Of a DNA stretch of 64,000 bases, positions 39,799 through 49,241 are shown piece by piece. The first letter of the stretch is position 1; the number at the start of each line of letters is the position of its first letter. The stretch comes from an uncultured Clostridia bacterium (GTDB lineage Bacteria; Bacillota; Clostridia; Christensenellales; Aristaeellaceae): positions 124,001 through 188,000 of the forward strand of contig CAKTZR010000001.1 in assembly GCA_934636105.1 (NCBI GenBank). Reading direction: 5' to 3'. Both the position numbers and the translations under genes were made by a program. The notes under the pieces are model-generated. The model made no database searches and was not told the DNA's origin. It was given only the letters and a program-made list of their open reading frames with translations.

Positions 39799-41061
39799 AT
39801 GGCTAACAAGCATGCTAAGGCGAAAAATCCGCGTGTTCGCGCGCTGATTTCGCTCGTCGCAATCGTTGTTGTCGTCGCTGTCTGCGCCTTCTTGGGCCTG
39901 AATGGCTTCGGCAAGGGCACGATGATTAATTACCTGAAGCCGTGGGGCGATGCAATCAGCCTCGGTCTTGACCTGCGTGGCGGCGTTTATACCGTGTATC
40001 AGGCGGAAGATAACGGCGATCCGGATTTTGACACCAAGATGGAATCTACGGTGAGCATCCTCACCAGCCGTCTGACCCGTCAGGGCTTCACCGAGGCGAC
40101 CGTCACCCGTCAGGGCAGCGACCGCATCCGCGTTGAAATTCCGAATGTGTCTGACCCGAATCAGATTTTGACTATCATCGGCACTCCGGCTCAGCTGTAT
40201 TTCGTCGATGAAGACGGCAACAACCTGATGGAAGGCGCGATGGTGAAGAACGCGCAGGCGGCACAGGATCAGGACGGCAAGCCCTGCATCGCCTTTGAAC
40301 TGACCGACGAAGGCGCGAAGATTTTCGCGGAGGCCACGGCGGCCAACCTGGGCAAGACCATCTCCATCACGCTGGATGGCGAGACCATTTCCCGCGCGAC
40401 GGTCAACACCGTGATTGCGGGCGGCAAGGGCGAAATCACCGGCAACTTCACCGCGGATGAAGCAAAGAACCTTGCGACCCTGATTCTTTCCGGCGCGCTG
40501 CCGCTGAACCTGACGCAGCTCGAAGTGAGCGCGATTTCTGCGACGCTGGGCGTTGAAGCGCTCGACCGCGCGATTCAGGCGGGCATCATCGGCGTGATTC
40601 TGGTTATGCTGTTCATGCTGTTCCGCTATCGTCTCTGTGGCCTTGTGGCCGATATCGCGCTGACGATTTACATCATGATCGTCGTGCTGCTGCTGGCGCT
40701 GACAGGCGCACAGCTGACCCTGCCGGGCGTTGCGGGCATCATCCTGGGCATCGGCATGGCTGTTGACGCGAACGTCGTCATCTTTGAGCGCATTCGCGAG
40801 GAAGTCAAGGTCGGCCGCCCGATTGGTTCGGCTGTCCGCAAGGGCTTCTCCAACGCGCTGTCCGCCATCATTGACTCGAACGTGACCACCATCATCGCCG
40901 CCGTTGTGCTGTATGCCTTCGGTACCGGCTCTGTGCGCGGCTTCGCGCTGACACTGGGCATCGGTGTGGCGACCTCTCTGTTTACGGCCGTGTTCGTCAC
41001 CCATAAGCTGCTGGATATCTTCGCCGATCTGGGCGTGAAGAACCAGAAGCTCTACGTGTGA
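39799..41061 (+). CDS. secD: Protein translocase subunit SecD
   Basis: 420 residues with six predicted membrane helices. SecD with SecF uses the proton or sodium gradient to help pull proteins across after SecYEG. First helix ~14-35, then 'LGLDLRGGVYTVY', the extracellular P1 domain ('SILTSRLTRQGFTEATVT'), 'GGKGEITGNFTADEAKNLA', 'SGALPLNL', and the transmembrane block with 'GIGMAVDANVVIFERIREE'. The protein is shorter than the E. coli SecD, as usual in Firmicutes. secF follows after 21 bases. Confidence 0.96.
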   Translation: MANKHAKAKNPRVRALISLVAIVVVVAVCAFLGLNGFGKGTMINYLKPWGDAISLGLDLRGGVYTVYQAEDNGDPDFDTKMESTVSILTSRLTRQGFTEATVTRQGSDRIRVEIPNVSDPNQILTIIGTPAQLYFVDEDGNNLMEGAMVKNAQAAQDQDGKPCIAFELTDEGAKIFAEATAANLGKTISITLDGETISRATVNTVIAGGKGEITGNFTADEAKNLATLILSGALPLNLTQLEVSAISATLGVEALDRAIQAGIIGVILVMLFMLFRYRLCGLVADIALTIYIMIVVLLLALTGAQLTLPGVAGIILGIGMAVDANVVIFERIREEVKVGRPIGSAVRKGFSNALSAIIDSNVTTIIAAVVLYAFGTGSVRGFALTLGIGVATSLFTAVFVTHKLLDIFADLGVKNQKLYV

Positions 41062-41082
41062 TAAGGCGAGGAGGAAAGAAAC

Positions 41083-41988
41083 ATGGATATTAAAGTGAAA
41101 AGCCACCTCAAGCCCTGCGCGGCGCTCTCCATCGCCATCATGATTGTGGCGCTTGTGATGACGCTGACCGGCCACGGCATGAATCTGGGCGTCGATTTCA
41201 CCGGCGGCACCATCATGACCTATAACATGGGCGAACAGTTTGAAACTGCGGATGTTGAAGCGGTTCTGGCCGATAACGGCATCACCGACGCGCAGATCGC
41301 CAAGACCGGCGATGACGACACGCAGGTGCAGATTCGCATCAGCGACAAGGAAAACACCGACGATCTCCGTGCATCGCTGGAGAGCACGCTCGGCGAGAAA
41401 TACACCGGCATGGAATATGTCGATATCTCCCGCGTGGGCGCGATTGCCGGCCGTGATCTCATCAACAACGCCATCAAGAGCGTGAGCCTTGCGGCGGTGC
41501 TGATGCTGATTTACATTGCGATTCGTTTCGATTTCTATTCCGGTTTGGCCGCAATCATCGGCCTGCTGCACGACGTGGCGATCATGCTCTCCGCAGTGGT
41601 GCTGCTGCACAGCTTCATCCGCGTGGAAACGACGTTTATCGCTGCGCTGCTGACCATCGTGGGCTATTCCATCAACAATACGATCATCATCTTTGACCGT
41701 ATCCGCGAGAATTCCCACAAGAGCACGCTGCGCCAGCTCAGCCGTGAGAACATCGTCAATCTTTCCGTGCAGGAGTCTCTTTCCCGCACGCTGAATACGA
41801 CGATCACCACGCTGCTGACCATCGTGACCCTGTACATCATGGGCGTGGATTCCATCAAGCAGTTTGCGCTGCCGCTGATTATCGGCATTGTCGCGGGCAC
41901 GTATTCCGCGAACCTGATTAACGGCTATGTGTGGGCAGCGCTGATGGATAAGCGCGATGCCAGCAAGCGCGCGAAAGCCAACGCATAA
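41083..41988 (+). CDS. secF: Protein translocase subunit SecF
   Basis: 301 residues, six membrane helices. Partner of SecD. 'GVDFTGGTIMTYNM' near the N-terminus corresponds to the family LGIDFTGG motif; the membrane block includes 'TIVGYSINNTIIIFDRIREN' and 'SLSRTLNTTITTLLTIV'. The ribosome-binding site AGGAGG stands eight bases before ATG. A 107-base intergenic region with a striking nested palindrome separates it from recJ. Confidence 0.96.
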   Translation: MDIKVKSHLKPCAALSIAIMIVALVMTLTGHGMNLGVDFTGGTIMTYNMGEQFETADVEAVLADNGITDAQIAKTGDDDTQVQIRISDKENTDDLRASLESTLGEKYTGMEYVDISRVGAIAGRDLINNAIKSVSLAAVLMLIYIAIRFDFYSGLAAIIGLLHDVAIMLSAVVLLHSFIRVETTFIAALLTIVGYSINNTIIIFDRIRENSHKSTLRQLSRENIVNLSVQESLSRTLNTTITTLLTIVTLYIMGVDSIKQFALPLIIGIVAGTYSANLINGYVWAALMDKRDASKRAKANA

Positions 41989-42007
41989 TCAAATTGGGCA
42001 TTCAGCC

Positions 42008-42079
42008 CGCCAAATCAGAGGACAACCCCTCTGGTTTGGCGATGAACGCGGGTTCGCGTTTATCGCCAAGCCATGAGGG
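42008..42079 (+). repeat. Nested palindromic element between secF and recJ
   Basis: Hairpin A: CGCCAAATCAGAGG (42008-42021) pairs with CCTCTGGTTTGGCG (42028-42041), 14 base pairs with one G-U. Hairpin B: GGTTTGGCGAT (42033-42043) pairs with ATCGCCAAGCC (42062-42072), enclosing AACGCG-GGTT-CGCGTT (42045-42060), with outer CCCTC (42027-42031) and GAGGG (42075-42079). A and B share bases, so only one can form at a time. It could be a dispersed palindromic repeat or a leader-RNA switch for recJ. Confidence 0.8.
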
Positions 42080-42095
42080 AAAGGGAGGCTTCGGC

Positions 42096-44498
42096 ATGCT
42101 TCGATTGATACCCAAAAATCAGGAAAAAAGGCAGATTCCGCCGGAGCTGACCTCTCTTGGATTGCCGGACAGGCTGCTTGAATTGCTGCTGGATCGTGAA
42201 ATCGATACGCCGCAGAAAATCGAGCGTTACCTGCATCCCAAACGCGAGGATTTGTACGATCCCATGTTGATGCAGGACATGGATAAGGCGGTTGCCGTCA
42301 TTCGCGACGCCCTCGAAAAACATGAGGAAATCACCGTATTTGGCGATTATGATGTGGACGGCGTAACGGCGACGGCCATTTTGCTGACCTATCTGCGCAA
42401 GCAGGGTGCACAGGTCGATTTTTATATTCCGGATCGCCACGGCGAGGGATATGGTCTGAACATCGCAGCAGTGGAGCAGATTGCAACGCATTCCAAACTG
42501 CTCATTACCGTGGACTGCGGGATTACCTGTGCAGCCGAAGTTGCACGCGCAAAGGAATTGGGCATGCGCGTGATTGTCACCGACCATCATCAGCTTGGAC
42601 CGCAGCTGCCGCAGTGTGAAGCGGTGCTCAACCCGCTGCTGGGCAGCTATCCGTTCCGTCGGCTTTGCGGGGCAGGCGTGGCTTTTAAGCTGGTGCAGGC
42701 GATGGGCGGCACGGAAGCGATCGAGCCGCTTTGGGAGCTGGCCGCGTTGGCTACGATTGCCGACATTGTACCGCTGATGGACGAGAACCGCGTGATTGTT
42801 TATTACGGTTTGGCCGCGATGGCTGCGACACAGAGACCGGGGCTGATTGCGCTGATGGAGTCGGCCGGGGTCGATCCGCAGAAGGTGACCTCCTCAGACG
42901 TTGCGTTTCGCATGGCTCCGCGCATCAATGCGGGCGGCCGCCTTGCGCTGGCTTCGCGCGGCGTGCAGCTGCTGACCACTAGGCGAATGGACACGGCGCG
43001 GGAAATTGCCGAGGAACTGAATCAGGATAACATTCGCCGCCGTGAATTGGAAATTGAAATTTTTCATCAGGCCGACGAAATGACTCGTCAGCAGATTGAC
43101 TTTCTGAACGAGCGCGCTATCGTCATTTGCGGCGAGGGATGGAATCCCGGCGTAATCGGTCTGGCTGCATCCCGGTTGGTGGAAAAATATAAATGGCCGA
43201 CGATTCTGCTCTCAAAAGACGGCGACGTGTGCGTTGGCTCGGCGCGTTCCATTCCCGGCGTGAATATCCACGATGCGATGAGCACATGCCGTGATTTGTT
43301 CGTTCGCTTCGGCGGGCATGCGCAGGCGGCGGGGCTGACGATTGAAGCAAAAAATGTGCCGGAATTCAGACGGCGTTTGAGTGAAGCAATCCGCGAGCAG
43401 GCCGCGCCGGAAGTATTTATTCCAACCGAAGAATACGATCTTGAGCTGGAGCTTTCGGAAATGACGGAAGAATTTGTGGACGCTTTTTCCGCCATGCAGC
43501 CGACGGGCTTCGGCAATCCCGCTCCGGTTTTCTGCGTGCGCGGCGTACACACGACGGATGTGAGAACCATCGGCAAGGATGGCGCGCATTTGAGACTTCG
43601 TCTTGCACAGGGCAGTGAGATGCGTCCGGCAATCGGCTTCCGCATGGGCGAACGCGCGGACGATCTGCCGGAGGTAATCGAAGCGATCGTCACGCTGTCC
43701 ATCAACGTTTGGCAGGATAAGCGCAACGTGCAGTGCGAGCTTCGTCAGATGCAGGCGTATATGCCGGGCAAGGCGTTTATTGCCGAATGTCAGCGGCAAA
43801 GCGATTGCCTGAACGACGCTTTTCTGGATGCGCTGTGTCTGGCTGATGACAAAACATCTGCTGTTGAGCAAATGACGCTTGAACAGGCAAAAGCCGTGCT
43901 GGCGGATGAATTTGCCAAAGGCTATCAGGGTATTCTGATCGGTGTGCATACGCTGGCAGCCATGAAACTGCTCAACGTCCATCTGGCCGTGATGCATGCA
44001 CAGCTGGATTATGCCATGCAAAAGACGGGCGATATTCGCGGCTTCAATACGCTGGTGATGGCTCCGGATTGGGCTAACATCGCGTTCTTGCCGAGAATGA
44101 TTGTCGCGATGGATGGCTTTCTCTGCGACGGAGAAAGAGCGCTGGTCAGCAGACAGTTCCCGAAAGCGCGTATCATTGAAGTCACCAATATGCGCATGCA
44201 GAGCGCGTCCGCCGCTGAAAAACTGCTGCCGGATGACGGCATGCTTCGACAACTGTACAAAGCGCTTCGCCAGCGGGAAAAAACGGATTGCACCATGAAT
44301 GTGCTTTCCGCCGTGACGGTGCTGGATGAGGGAATGATCCGCTGCGGCCTGCGCATCATGCAGCAGCTCGGATTGATTGAATACACCTTGAAGCCGCTGC
44401 GTTTCAAAGTCCTGCCCAGCGGCAAGGTATCTTTGGAAAACAGCACACTTCGCGCAAAACTGATTCAGATGAAGGACGAAGGGGGGAAACCGTTTTGA
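42096..44498 (+). CDS. recJ: Single-stranded-DNA-specific exonuclease RecJ
   Basis: 800 residues from ATG at 42096 with GGGAGG upstream. The frame is open for 34 more codons, but these translate the palindromic element. A 5'-3' exonuclease in recombination and mismatch repair. DHH motifs: 'VFGDYDVDGVTATAILL' , 'VDCGITCAAEVARAKELG', 'IVTDHHQLG' and, in DHHA1, 'GRLALASRGVQLLTT' and 'RSIPGVNIHDAMSTCRDLFVR'-type 'GGHAQAAGLT'. The C-terminal ~230 residues are longer than in E. coli RecJ, as in other Firmicutes. The stop overlaps the rel start by four bases (TTGA). Confidence 0.95.
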   Translation: MLRLIPKNQEKRQIPPELTSLGLPDRLLELLLDREIDTPQKIERYLHPKREDLYDPMLMQDMDKAVAVIRDALEKHEEITVFGDYDVDGVTATAILLTYLRKQGAQVDFYIPDRHGEGYGLNIAAVEQIATHSKLLITVDCGITCAAEVARAKELGMRVIVTDHHQLGPQLPQCEAVLNPLLGSYPFRRLCGAGVAFKLVQAMGGTEAIEPLWELAALATIADIVPLMDENRVIVYYGLAAMAATQRPGLIALMESAGVDPQKVTSSDVAFRMAPRINAGGRLALASRGVQLLTTRRMDTAREIAEELNQDNIRRRELEIEIFHQADEMTRQQIDFLNERAIVICGEGWNPGVIGLAASRLVEKYKWPTILLSKDGDVCVGSARSIPGVNIHDAMSTCRDLFVRFGGHAQAAGLTIEAKNVPEFRRRLSEAIREQAAPEVFIPTEEYDLELELSEMTEEFVDAFSAMQPTGFGNPAPVFCVRGVHTTDVRTIGKDGAHLRLRLAQGSEMRPAIGFRMGERADDLPEVIEAIVTLSINVWQDKRNVQCELRQMQAYMPGKAFIAECQRQSDCLNDAFLDALCLADDKTSAVEQMTLEQAKAVLADEFAKGYQGILIGVHTLAAMKLLNVHLAVMHAQLDYAMQKTGDIRGFNTLVMAPDWANIAFLPRMIVAMDGFLCDGERALVSRQFPKARIIEVTNMRMQSASAAEKLLPDDGMLRQLYKALRQREKTDCTMNVLSAVTVLDEGMIRCGLRIMQQLGLIEYTLKPLRFKVLPSGKVSLENSTLRAKLIQMKDEGGKPF

Positions 44499-46678
44499 CG
44501 CCGGATGAATGTAAAAATCTCGATGAATTGATTGCAACGCTGGTGAAGTATCACCCGGAAGCCAACGTTGAGCTGGTGGAAAAGGCTTATCATTTTGCCG
44601 AAAAAGCTCACGCCGGACAGCTGCGCAAATCTGGTGAACCCTATTTTGTCCATCCGCTGACGGTCGCGGGCATTTTGGCTAAGCTCATGCTGGATGCGCC
44701 GACCATTGCGGCGGGTCTTCTGCATGATACGGTCGAAGACTGTGAGGATGTGACGCTCGAAGTCATCGAAAAGGAGTTTGGACAGGAGGTTGCGCTGCTG
44801 GTAGACGGCGTGACCAAACTTAAACGATTGGATTTTACCTCCCGCGTCGAGCAGCAGGCCGAATCCATCCGTAAGATGATTTTGGCGATGAGCAAGGATA
44901 TCCGCGTCGTGCTCATCAAGCTGGCAGATCGAACGCATAACATGCGCACCTTGAAGTCGCAGCCGCCGGAAAGTCAGAAGCGCATTGCGCAGGAAACGCT
45001 TGACATTTACGCGCCGCTGGCGCATCGACTGGGCGTTTACAAAATCAAGCAGGAGCTTGAAGACTTGTGCCTGCGCTATCTCGACCCGGAAGGCTATCAA
45101 AACCTGATCGTCAAGGTTGGAATGAAGCGCGCCGAGCGGGAAGAAAATATTCGCGCCGTCATCGATACTCTGAGCGATAAGCTCAAGGAAATGAACATTC
45201 ATTACGAAATCGACGGGCGGCCCAAGCATTTTTACAGCATTTACCGCAAAATGGTGCTCCAGCATAAGCCGTTTGAGCAGATTTTCGATTTGATTGCCAT
45301 CCGTGTGCTGGTGGATACGGTGCAGGATTGTTACGCCGTGCTGGGCGTGGTGCATACCCTCTGGAAGCAGGTGCCCAATCGCTTCAAGGATTACATCTCC
45401 ATGCCGAAGCCGAACATGTATCAGTCTCTGCATACGACGGTTGTCGGTGAAAACGGCATGCCCTTTGAGGTGCAGATCCGCACCTATGAGATGCACCGCA
45501 TTGCAGAATACGGCATTGCGGCGCATTGGCGCTATAAAGAGGGCAAACAGGTTGCGGACTCGCTGGATAACAAGCTTTATTGGCTGCGGCAGATTCTGGA
45601 TTGGCAGAACGACACGCGGGATTCCGAGGAATTCATTAAGTCGCTGAAGGTCGATCTATTCAGCGATGAAATCTTTGTCTTTACGCCGAAAGGCGAAATC
45701 ATCGATTTGCCGAAAGGCGCAACGCCGATTGACTTTGCTTATCGCATCCACAGCGCGGTTGGCAACAAATGCGTCGGCGCGAAGGTCAACGGCCGCATTG
45801 TGACGCTGGATACGCCGCTCAACACGGGCGACTTCGTGGAGATCATCACCCAGCAGAACAGCAAGGGGCCGAGCCGCGACTGGCTCAAAATCGTCAAAAC
45901 GGCGCAGGCCAAGGCGAAAATCCGCCAGTTCTACAAAAAGGAACTCAAGGATGAAAACGTCGCCAACGGCAAACAGATGCTCGATTACGAGGCCAAGCGT
46001 CAGGCGGTCAGCCTGCCGTCGCTGCTCAAAAACGAATATGTCGATCCGATTTTGAGAAAATTCTCGTTTGCGGATTTGGATGATCTCTATGCGGCTGTCG
46101 GCTGCGGCGGCATTGCGGCGCAGCAGGTCGTTACGCGCCTGCGCGAGGAACAGCGTGCGCATGACAAGCCGCTTGTGCCGGTTCTGCCGCGCGTGGCTGA
46201 GCCGACGCCTTCCCACGGCGGTAAGAGTACCTCGAAAGAGGACATGGGCATCAAAATCGCCGGGCTTCCGGGCTGTCAGGTTCACTTTGCCAAGTGCTGC
46301 ACGCCGCTTCCGGGCGACGAAATCATCGGCTATATTACCCGCGGCCGCGGCGTAACCATCCATTCCAAAGAATGCGTCAACGTCAACGCTTCGCATGATC
46401 CGGCGCGCTGGGTGGAAGCTGAATGGAGCGATACGGTCAATTCTTCGTATAACGGTTCGATACAGATTCTGGCACAGGATCGTCATAATCTGCTGGCCGA
46501 TTTGATGAGCTATTTGTCTGCGCAAAAGGTAACGGTCTGCGCGCTGAATGCAAAGGTCAACAGCAATCAGACATGCAGCATCGAATTGACGCTTCAGGTG
46601 GCCAATAAGCAGGAGCTGGACTGGGTGATTAAGCAAATTGCCAAGCGTCAGGATACGATTGAGATTTTCCGCGTGTAA
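44495..46678 (+). CDS. rel: Bifunctional (p)ppGpp synthetase/hydrolase Rel
   Basis: 727 residues from TTG at 44495, with GGGGGG eight bases upstream and a four-base overlap with recJ. Makes and removes the alarmone (p)ppGpp. The HD hydrolase domain is intact ('AAGLLHDTVEDCEDVT', 'LIKLADRTHNMRTL'), and so is the synthetase ('GRPKHFYSIYRKM', 'DYISMPKPNMYQSLHTTVVG'). The TGS domain ('DEIFVFTPKGEIIDLPKGAT'), zinc-finger/helical region ('HFAKCCTPLPGDEIIGYI') and C-terminal ACT domain (~650-727) follow. Both active sites appear functional, typical of the single long Rel of Firmicutes. Confidence 0.97.
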   Translation: MTPDECKNLDELIATLVKYHPEANVELVEKAYHFAEKAHAGQLRKSGEPYFVHPLTVAGILAKLMLDAPTIAAGLLHDTVEDCEDVTLEVIEKEFGQEVALLVDGVTKLKRLDFTSRVEQQAESIRKMILAMSKDIRVVLIKLADRTHNMRTLKSQPPESQKRIAQETLDIYAPLAHRLGVYKIKQELEDLCLRYLDPEGYQNLIVKVGMKRAEREENIRAVIDTLSDKLKEMNIHYEIDGRPKHFYSIYRKMVLQHKPFEQIFDLIAIRVLVDTVQDCYAVLGVVHTLWKQVPNRFKDYISMPKPNMYQSLHTTVVGENGMPFEVQIRTYEMHRIAEYGIAAHWRYKEGKQVADSLDNKLYWLRQILDWQNDTRDSEEFIKSLKVDLFSDEIFVFTPKGEIIDLPKGATPIDFAYRIHSAVGNKCVGAKVNGRIVTLDTPLNTGDFVEIITQQNSKGPSRDWLKIVKTAQAKAKIRQFYKKELKDENVANGKQMLDYEAKRQAVSLPSLLKNEYVDPILRKFSFADLDDLYAAVGCGGIAAQQVVTRLREEQRAHDKPLVPVLPRVAEPTPSHGGKSTSKEDMGIKIAGLPGCQVHFAKCCTPLPGDEIIGYITRGRGVTIHSKECVNVNASHDPARWVEAEWSDTVNSSYNGSIQILAQDRHNLLADLMSYLSAQKVTVCALNAKVNSNQTCSIELTLQVANKQELDWVIKQIAKRQDTIEIFRV

Positions 46679-46701
46679 CGGGAACGAAAGGAACACATTT
46701 C

Positions 46702-47151
46702 ATGAGATTGGTCATACAGAGGGTGCTCGAATCAAGTGTTAAGGTGGACGGCAGAGAAGTCGGCCGCATTGGCAAGGGATTTATGGTACTTTGCGGCGTG
46801 GAAGACGGAGATACCGCAGAGGATGTCCGTTATTGTGTGGATAAGACTGTCAATCTGCGCGTCTTTGAAGATGAAAACGACAAAATGAACCGTTCGATTC
46901 TGGATGCAGGCGGCGAAATTCTGGCCGTTTCACAGTTCACGCTGCACGGTGATGTGCGCCACGGACGGCGGCCGAGTTTTATCCGCGCCGCGAGACCGGA
47001 GCTGGCTGTGCCGATGTATGACGCATATTGCCAGGGCTTGCGAGACGCGGGCATTCATGTGGAGACCGGCATTTTCCAAACGGATATGAAAGTTTCGTTG
47101 ATTAACGATGGCCCGGTTACGCTGCTGATCGATTCAAGGAGGACGTTCTGA
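46702..47151 (+). CDS. dtd: D-aminoacyl-tRNA deacylase
   Basis: 149 residues, the family's length. It hydrolyses D-amino acids (and glycine from tRNA-Ala) off tRNA. Motifs: 'MRLVIQRVLESSVKVDG', the active-site 'SQFTLHGDVRHGRRPSF' (often SQFTLYAD) and 'NDGPVTLLIDS' (NxGPVT). rel-dtd is a conserved neighbour pair in Firmicutes. The stop TGA gives its last base to the next start (TGATG). Confidence 0.95.
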   Translation: MRLVIQRVLESSVKVDGREVGRIGKGFMVLCGVEDGDTAEDVRYCVDKTVNLRVFEDENDKMNRSILDAGGEILAVSQFTLHGDVRHGRRPSFIRAARPELAVPMYDAYCQGLRDAGIHVETGIFQTDMKVSLINDGPVTLLIDSRRTF

Positions 47152-47756
47152 TGGAGCTGGATATCAAGACGGTGACGGGCGGTCCGCTTGACGTAAATAC
47201 CTATGTTGTTGGTGCAGACGGTTCAAATCAGTGCGTGCTGATTGATCCGGGCGCAGAATATGCGGCGGTTTCCGGCGCGGTTTGCGGCAGACAGGTCACA
47301 GCGGTGCTGCTTACGCATGCACATTTTGACCATATGCTGTATGCGAGGCCCTGGCTTCAGGATGGCGTAAAGCTTTACGTACATCAGCTGGATGCGCCGG
47401 CGCTTGCCGATCCTTCGCTGAATCTTTCAGGTGTGATCGGCGCACAGTTGACCCTGCCGAAAGCGGATGTGCTGCTTGCGGATGGCGATGTGGTGGAAGA
47501 AGCGGGCATTCGCTTTGAGGTATTGCACACGCCGGGACATACGCCGGGTTCGGTCTGCTATCAGCATGAAAAAGTGCTTTTCTGCGGCGACACGCTGTTT
47601 TATCAGGGATATGGCCGCGTGGATTTGACGGGCGGCAATTCGCTTCAAATGGCGCTTTCGCTCAAACGGCTGATGAAGCTGCCGGGCGATGTGGTCTGCT
47701 ATCCGGGACACGGCATGAAGACGAAGATTGCATGGGAGCAGGAGGCAAACGCGTGA
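47151..47756 (+). CDS. Metallo-beta-lactamase-fold hydrolase (glyoxalase II-like)
   Basis: 201 residues. The binuclear metal site is complete: 'THAHFDHML', 'LHTPGHTPGSVCY', 'FCGDTLFYQGYG' and the final His in 'VCYPGHGMKT'. Members often hydrolyse thioesters such as S-lactoylglutathione analogues, but the substrate here is unknown. It is coupled to dtd by one base and to hemZ by a four-base overlap; this dtd-MBL-hemZ order is common in Clostridia. Confidence 0.92.
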   Translation: MELDIKTVTGGPLDVNTYVVGADGSNQCVLIDPGAEYAAVSGAVCGRQVTAVLLTHAHFDHMLYARPWLQDGVKLYVHQLDAPALADPSLNLSGVIGAQLTLPKADVLLADGDVVEEAGIRFEVLHTPGHTPGSVCYQHEKVLFCGDTLFYQGYGRVDLTGGNSLQMALSLKRLMKLPGDVVCYPGHGMKTKIAWEQEANA

Positions 47757-49222
47757 AAATCGCCGTAAAAACCCCGCTTTCAGCTTTTCAAAACGACATC
47801 GGCGACGTGGTGCGCCTGTTTTATGGCGAAGGCGCGGCGGTGGAATCTGGACAGGAAGCCGACGCGCATCTTGTTCATCGGCATGACGAACGCGAAGGAC
47901 AGTGGCATGAGCGCTTTATCCTGACGGATGCAAACGGCCGGGAAGAACAGAATGCGCTCAGCGCGCCGGTAGTTTCCGGCGGTCTGGAAGAAAAGCGCCA
48001 GCTCAAACGGCTGGTGAAACGCTGCTGCTACATGCTGCTCAAGCGCGTATCCGGCAGGCAGCCCGCGTGGGGATCGCTGACGGGTATTCGACCGACGCGG
48101 CTGTATTATCAGCAGCTCGAACAGGGGAAAACGCGCGACGAAGCCAGACAGACGCTTGCCGAATTGTTTGATTTATCGCAGGAAAAAATTGATCTGCTTG
48201 ATGAGATTCTCGATGCCCAGTATAGGCTGATTGACCGCCGCCCGCAGGCGTGCGATTTGTATGTCGGCATTCCGTTTTGCACGACGCGTTGTGCGTATTG
48301 CTCGTTTTCATCCGGTGAAATCGGCGACGGTCATCTGGTTGAGCCCTATTTGAAAGCACTTTTTCATGAAATTGAAGCCTGTGCCCGAATGGCGAAGGAG
48401 ATGGGGCTGCATATCCGCGTGGGTTATATCGGCGGCGGAACACCGAGCAGCCTGACTACGCCTCAGCTTGAGCGTCTGCTTGAGCAAATCGAAAAGCGCT
48501 TTGATCCGTTTGAAGAATTTACGGTCGAAGCCGGACGGCCTGATACGCTGGATGCGCAGAAGCTCCGCATGCTGCGCAATCATCCGGTGACGAGGATCAG
48601 CATCAATCCCCAGACGATGAATGACAAAACGCTGGCACGCATCGGACGTGCTCATACGGCCAAGCAGACCGTGGAAGCCTATGAACTGGCCAGAAGCATT
48701 GGATTCGATGACATCAATATGGATGTGATTGCCGCGCTTCCGGGCGAGGATTATGCGATGTTTGCCCATACGCTTGAAGAAATTCAGCAGCTTCGACCGG
48801 AGAGTCTGACGGTGCATACCCTGGCAATCAAACGTTCGAGCAGGCTGCATGAGGAAAAATATGCGCAGCGCGAGCAGGACGTCGCCCGAATGGTTGCTCT
48901 CGGCCGACAAATGGCGCACGAAATGGGCATGCGCGCCTATTATTTGTATCGGCAAAAGTACATGGCGGAGAATCTGGAAAACGTGGGCTATGCGCTTCCC
49001 GGTCGATTCTGCCGTTATAACATTGATAATATGGAAGAAACCACAAGCGTTCTGGCACTTGGCGCAGGCGGAATTTCAAAATGCGTCATGCGGAAAGAGG
49101 AGAAAATCCTCCGCGCACCGAATATAGCCAATATTGAACAGTACATCGAGCGCGTAGATGAAATGATTGAGCGTAAACGAGCTGTTTTTGCCGAAAAGGC
49201 AAGGATACAGAGTGCGGAGTAA
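47753..49222 (+). CDS. hemZ: HemZ-like radical-SAM coproporphyrinogen dehydrogenase
   Basis: 489 residues from GTG at 47753 (GGAGG upstream, overlap GTGA with the previous stop). HemN-superfamily radical-SAM protein. The iron-sulfur motif CX3CX2C is at Cys176, Cys180, Cys183 ('GIPFCTTRCAYCSF'), followed by 'VGYIGGGTPSSL', 'EAGRPDTL' and 'INPQTMNDKTLARIGRAH'. A ~165-residue N-terminal domain is the HemZ hallmark. HemZ is named for oxygen-independent coproporphyrinogen III oxidation, yet many Clostridia with hemZ lack haem synthesis, so the real substrate may differ. Confidence 0.9.
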   Translation: MKIAVKTPLSAFQNDIGDVVRLFYGEGAAVESGQEADAHLVHRHDEREGQWHERFILTDANGREEQNALSAPVVSGGLEEKRQLKRLVKRCCYMLLKRVSGRQPAWGSLTGIRPTRLYYQQLEQGKTRDEARQTLAELFDLSQEKIDLLDEILDAQYRLIDRRPQACDLYVGIPFCTTRCAYCSFSSGEIGDGHLVEPYLKALFHEIEACARMAKEMGLHIRVGYIGGGTPSSLTTPQLERLLEQIEKRFDPFEEFTVEAGRPDTLDAQKLRMLRNHPVTRISINPQTMNDKTLARIGRAHTAKQTVEAYELARSIGFDDINMDVIAALPGEDYAMFAHTLEEIQQLRPESLTVHTLAIKRSSRLHEEKYAQREQDVARMVALGRQMAHEMGMRAYYLYRQKYMAENLENVGYALPGRFCRYNIDNMEETTSVLALGAGGISKCVMRKEEKILRAPNIANIEQYIERVDEMIERKRAVFAEKARIQSAE

Positions 49223-49241
49223 TCGTGGAAAGGAGGGCGTT

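Noticed and set aside
41994..42095. N-terminal extension of RecJ by 34 residues
   Set aside because: It translates the palindromic element and lacks a ribosome-binding site; ATG 42096 has GGGAGG upstream.
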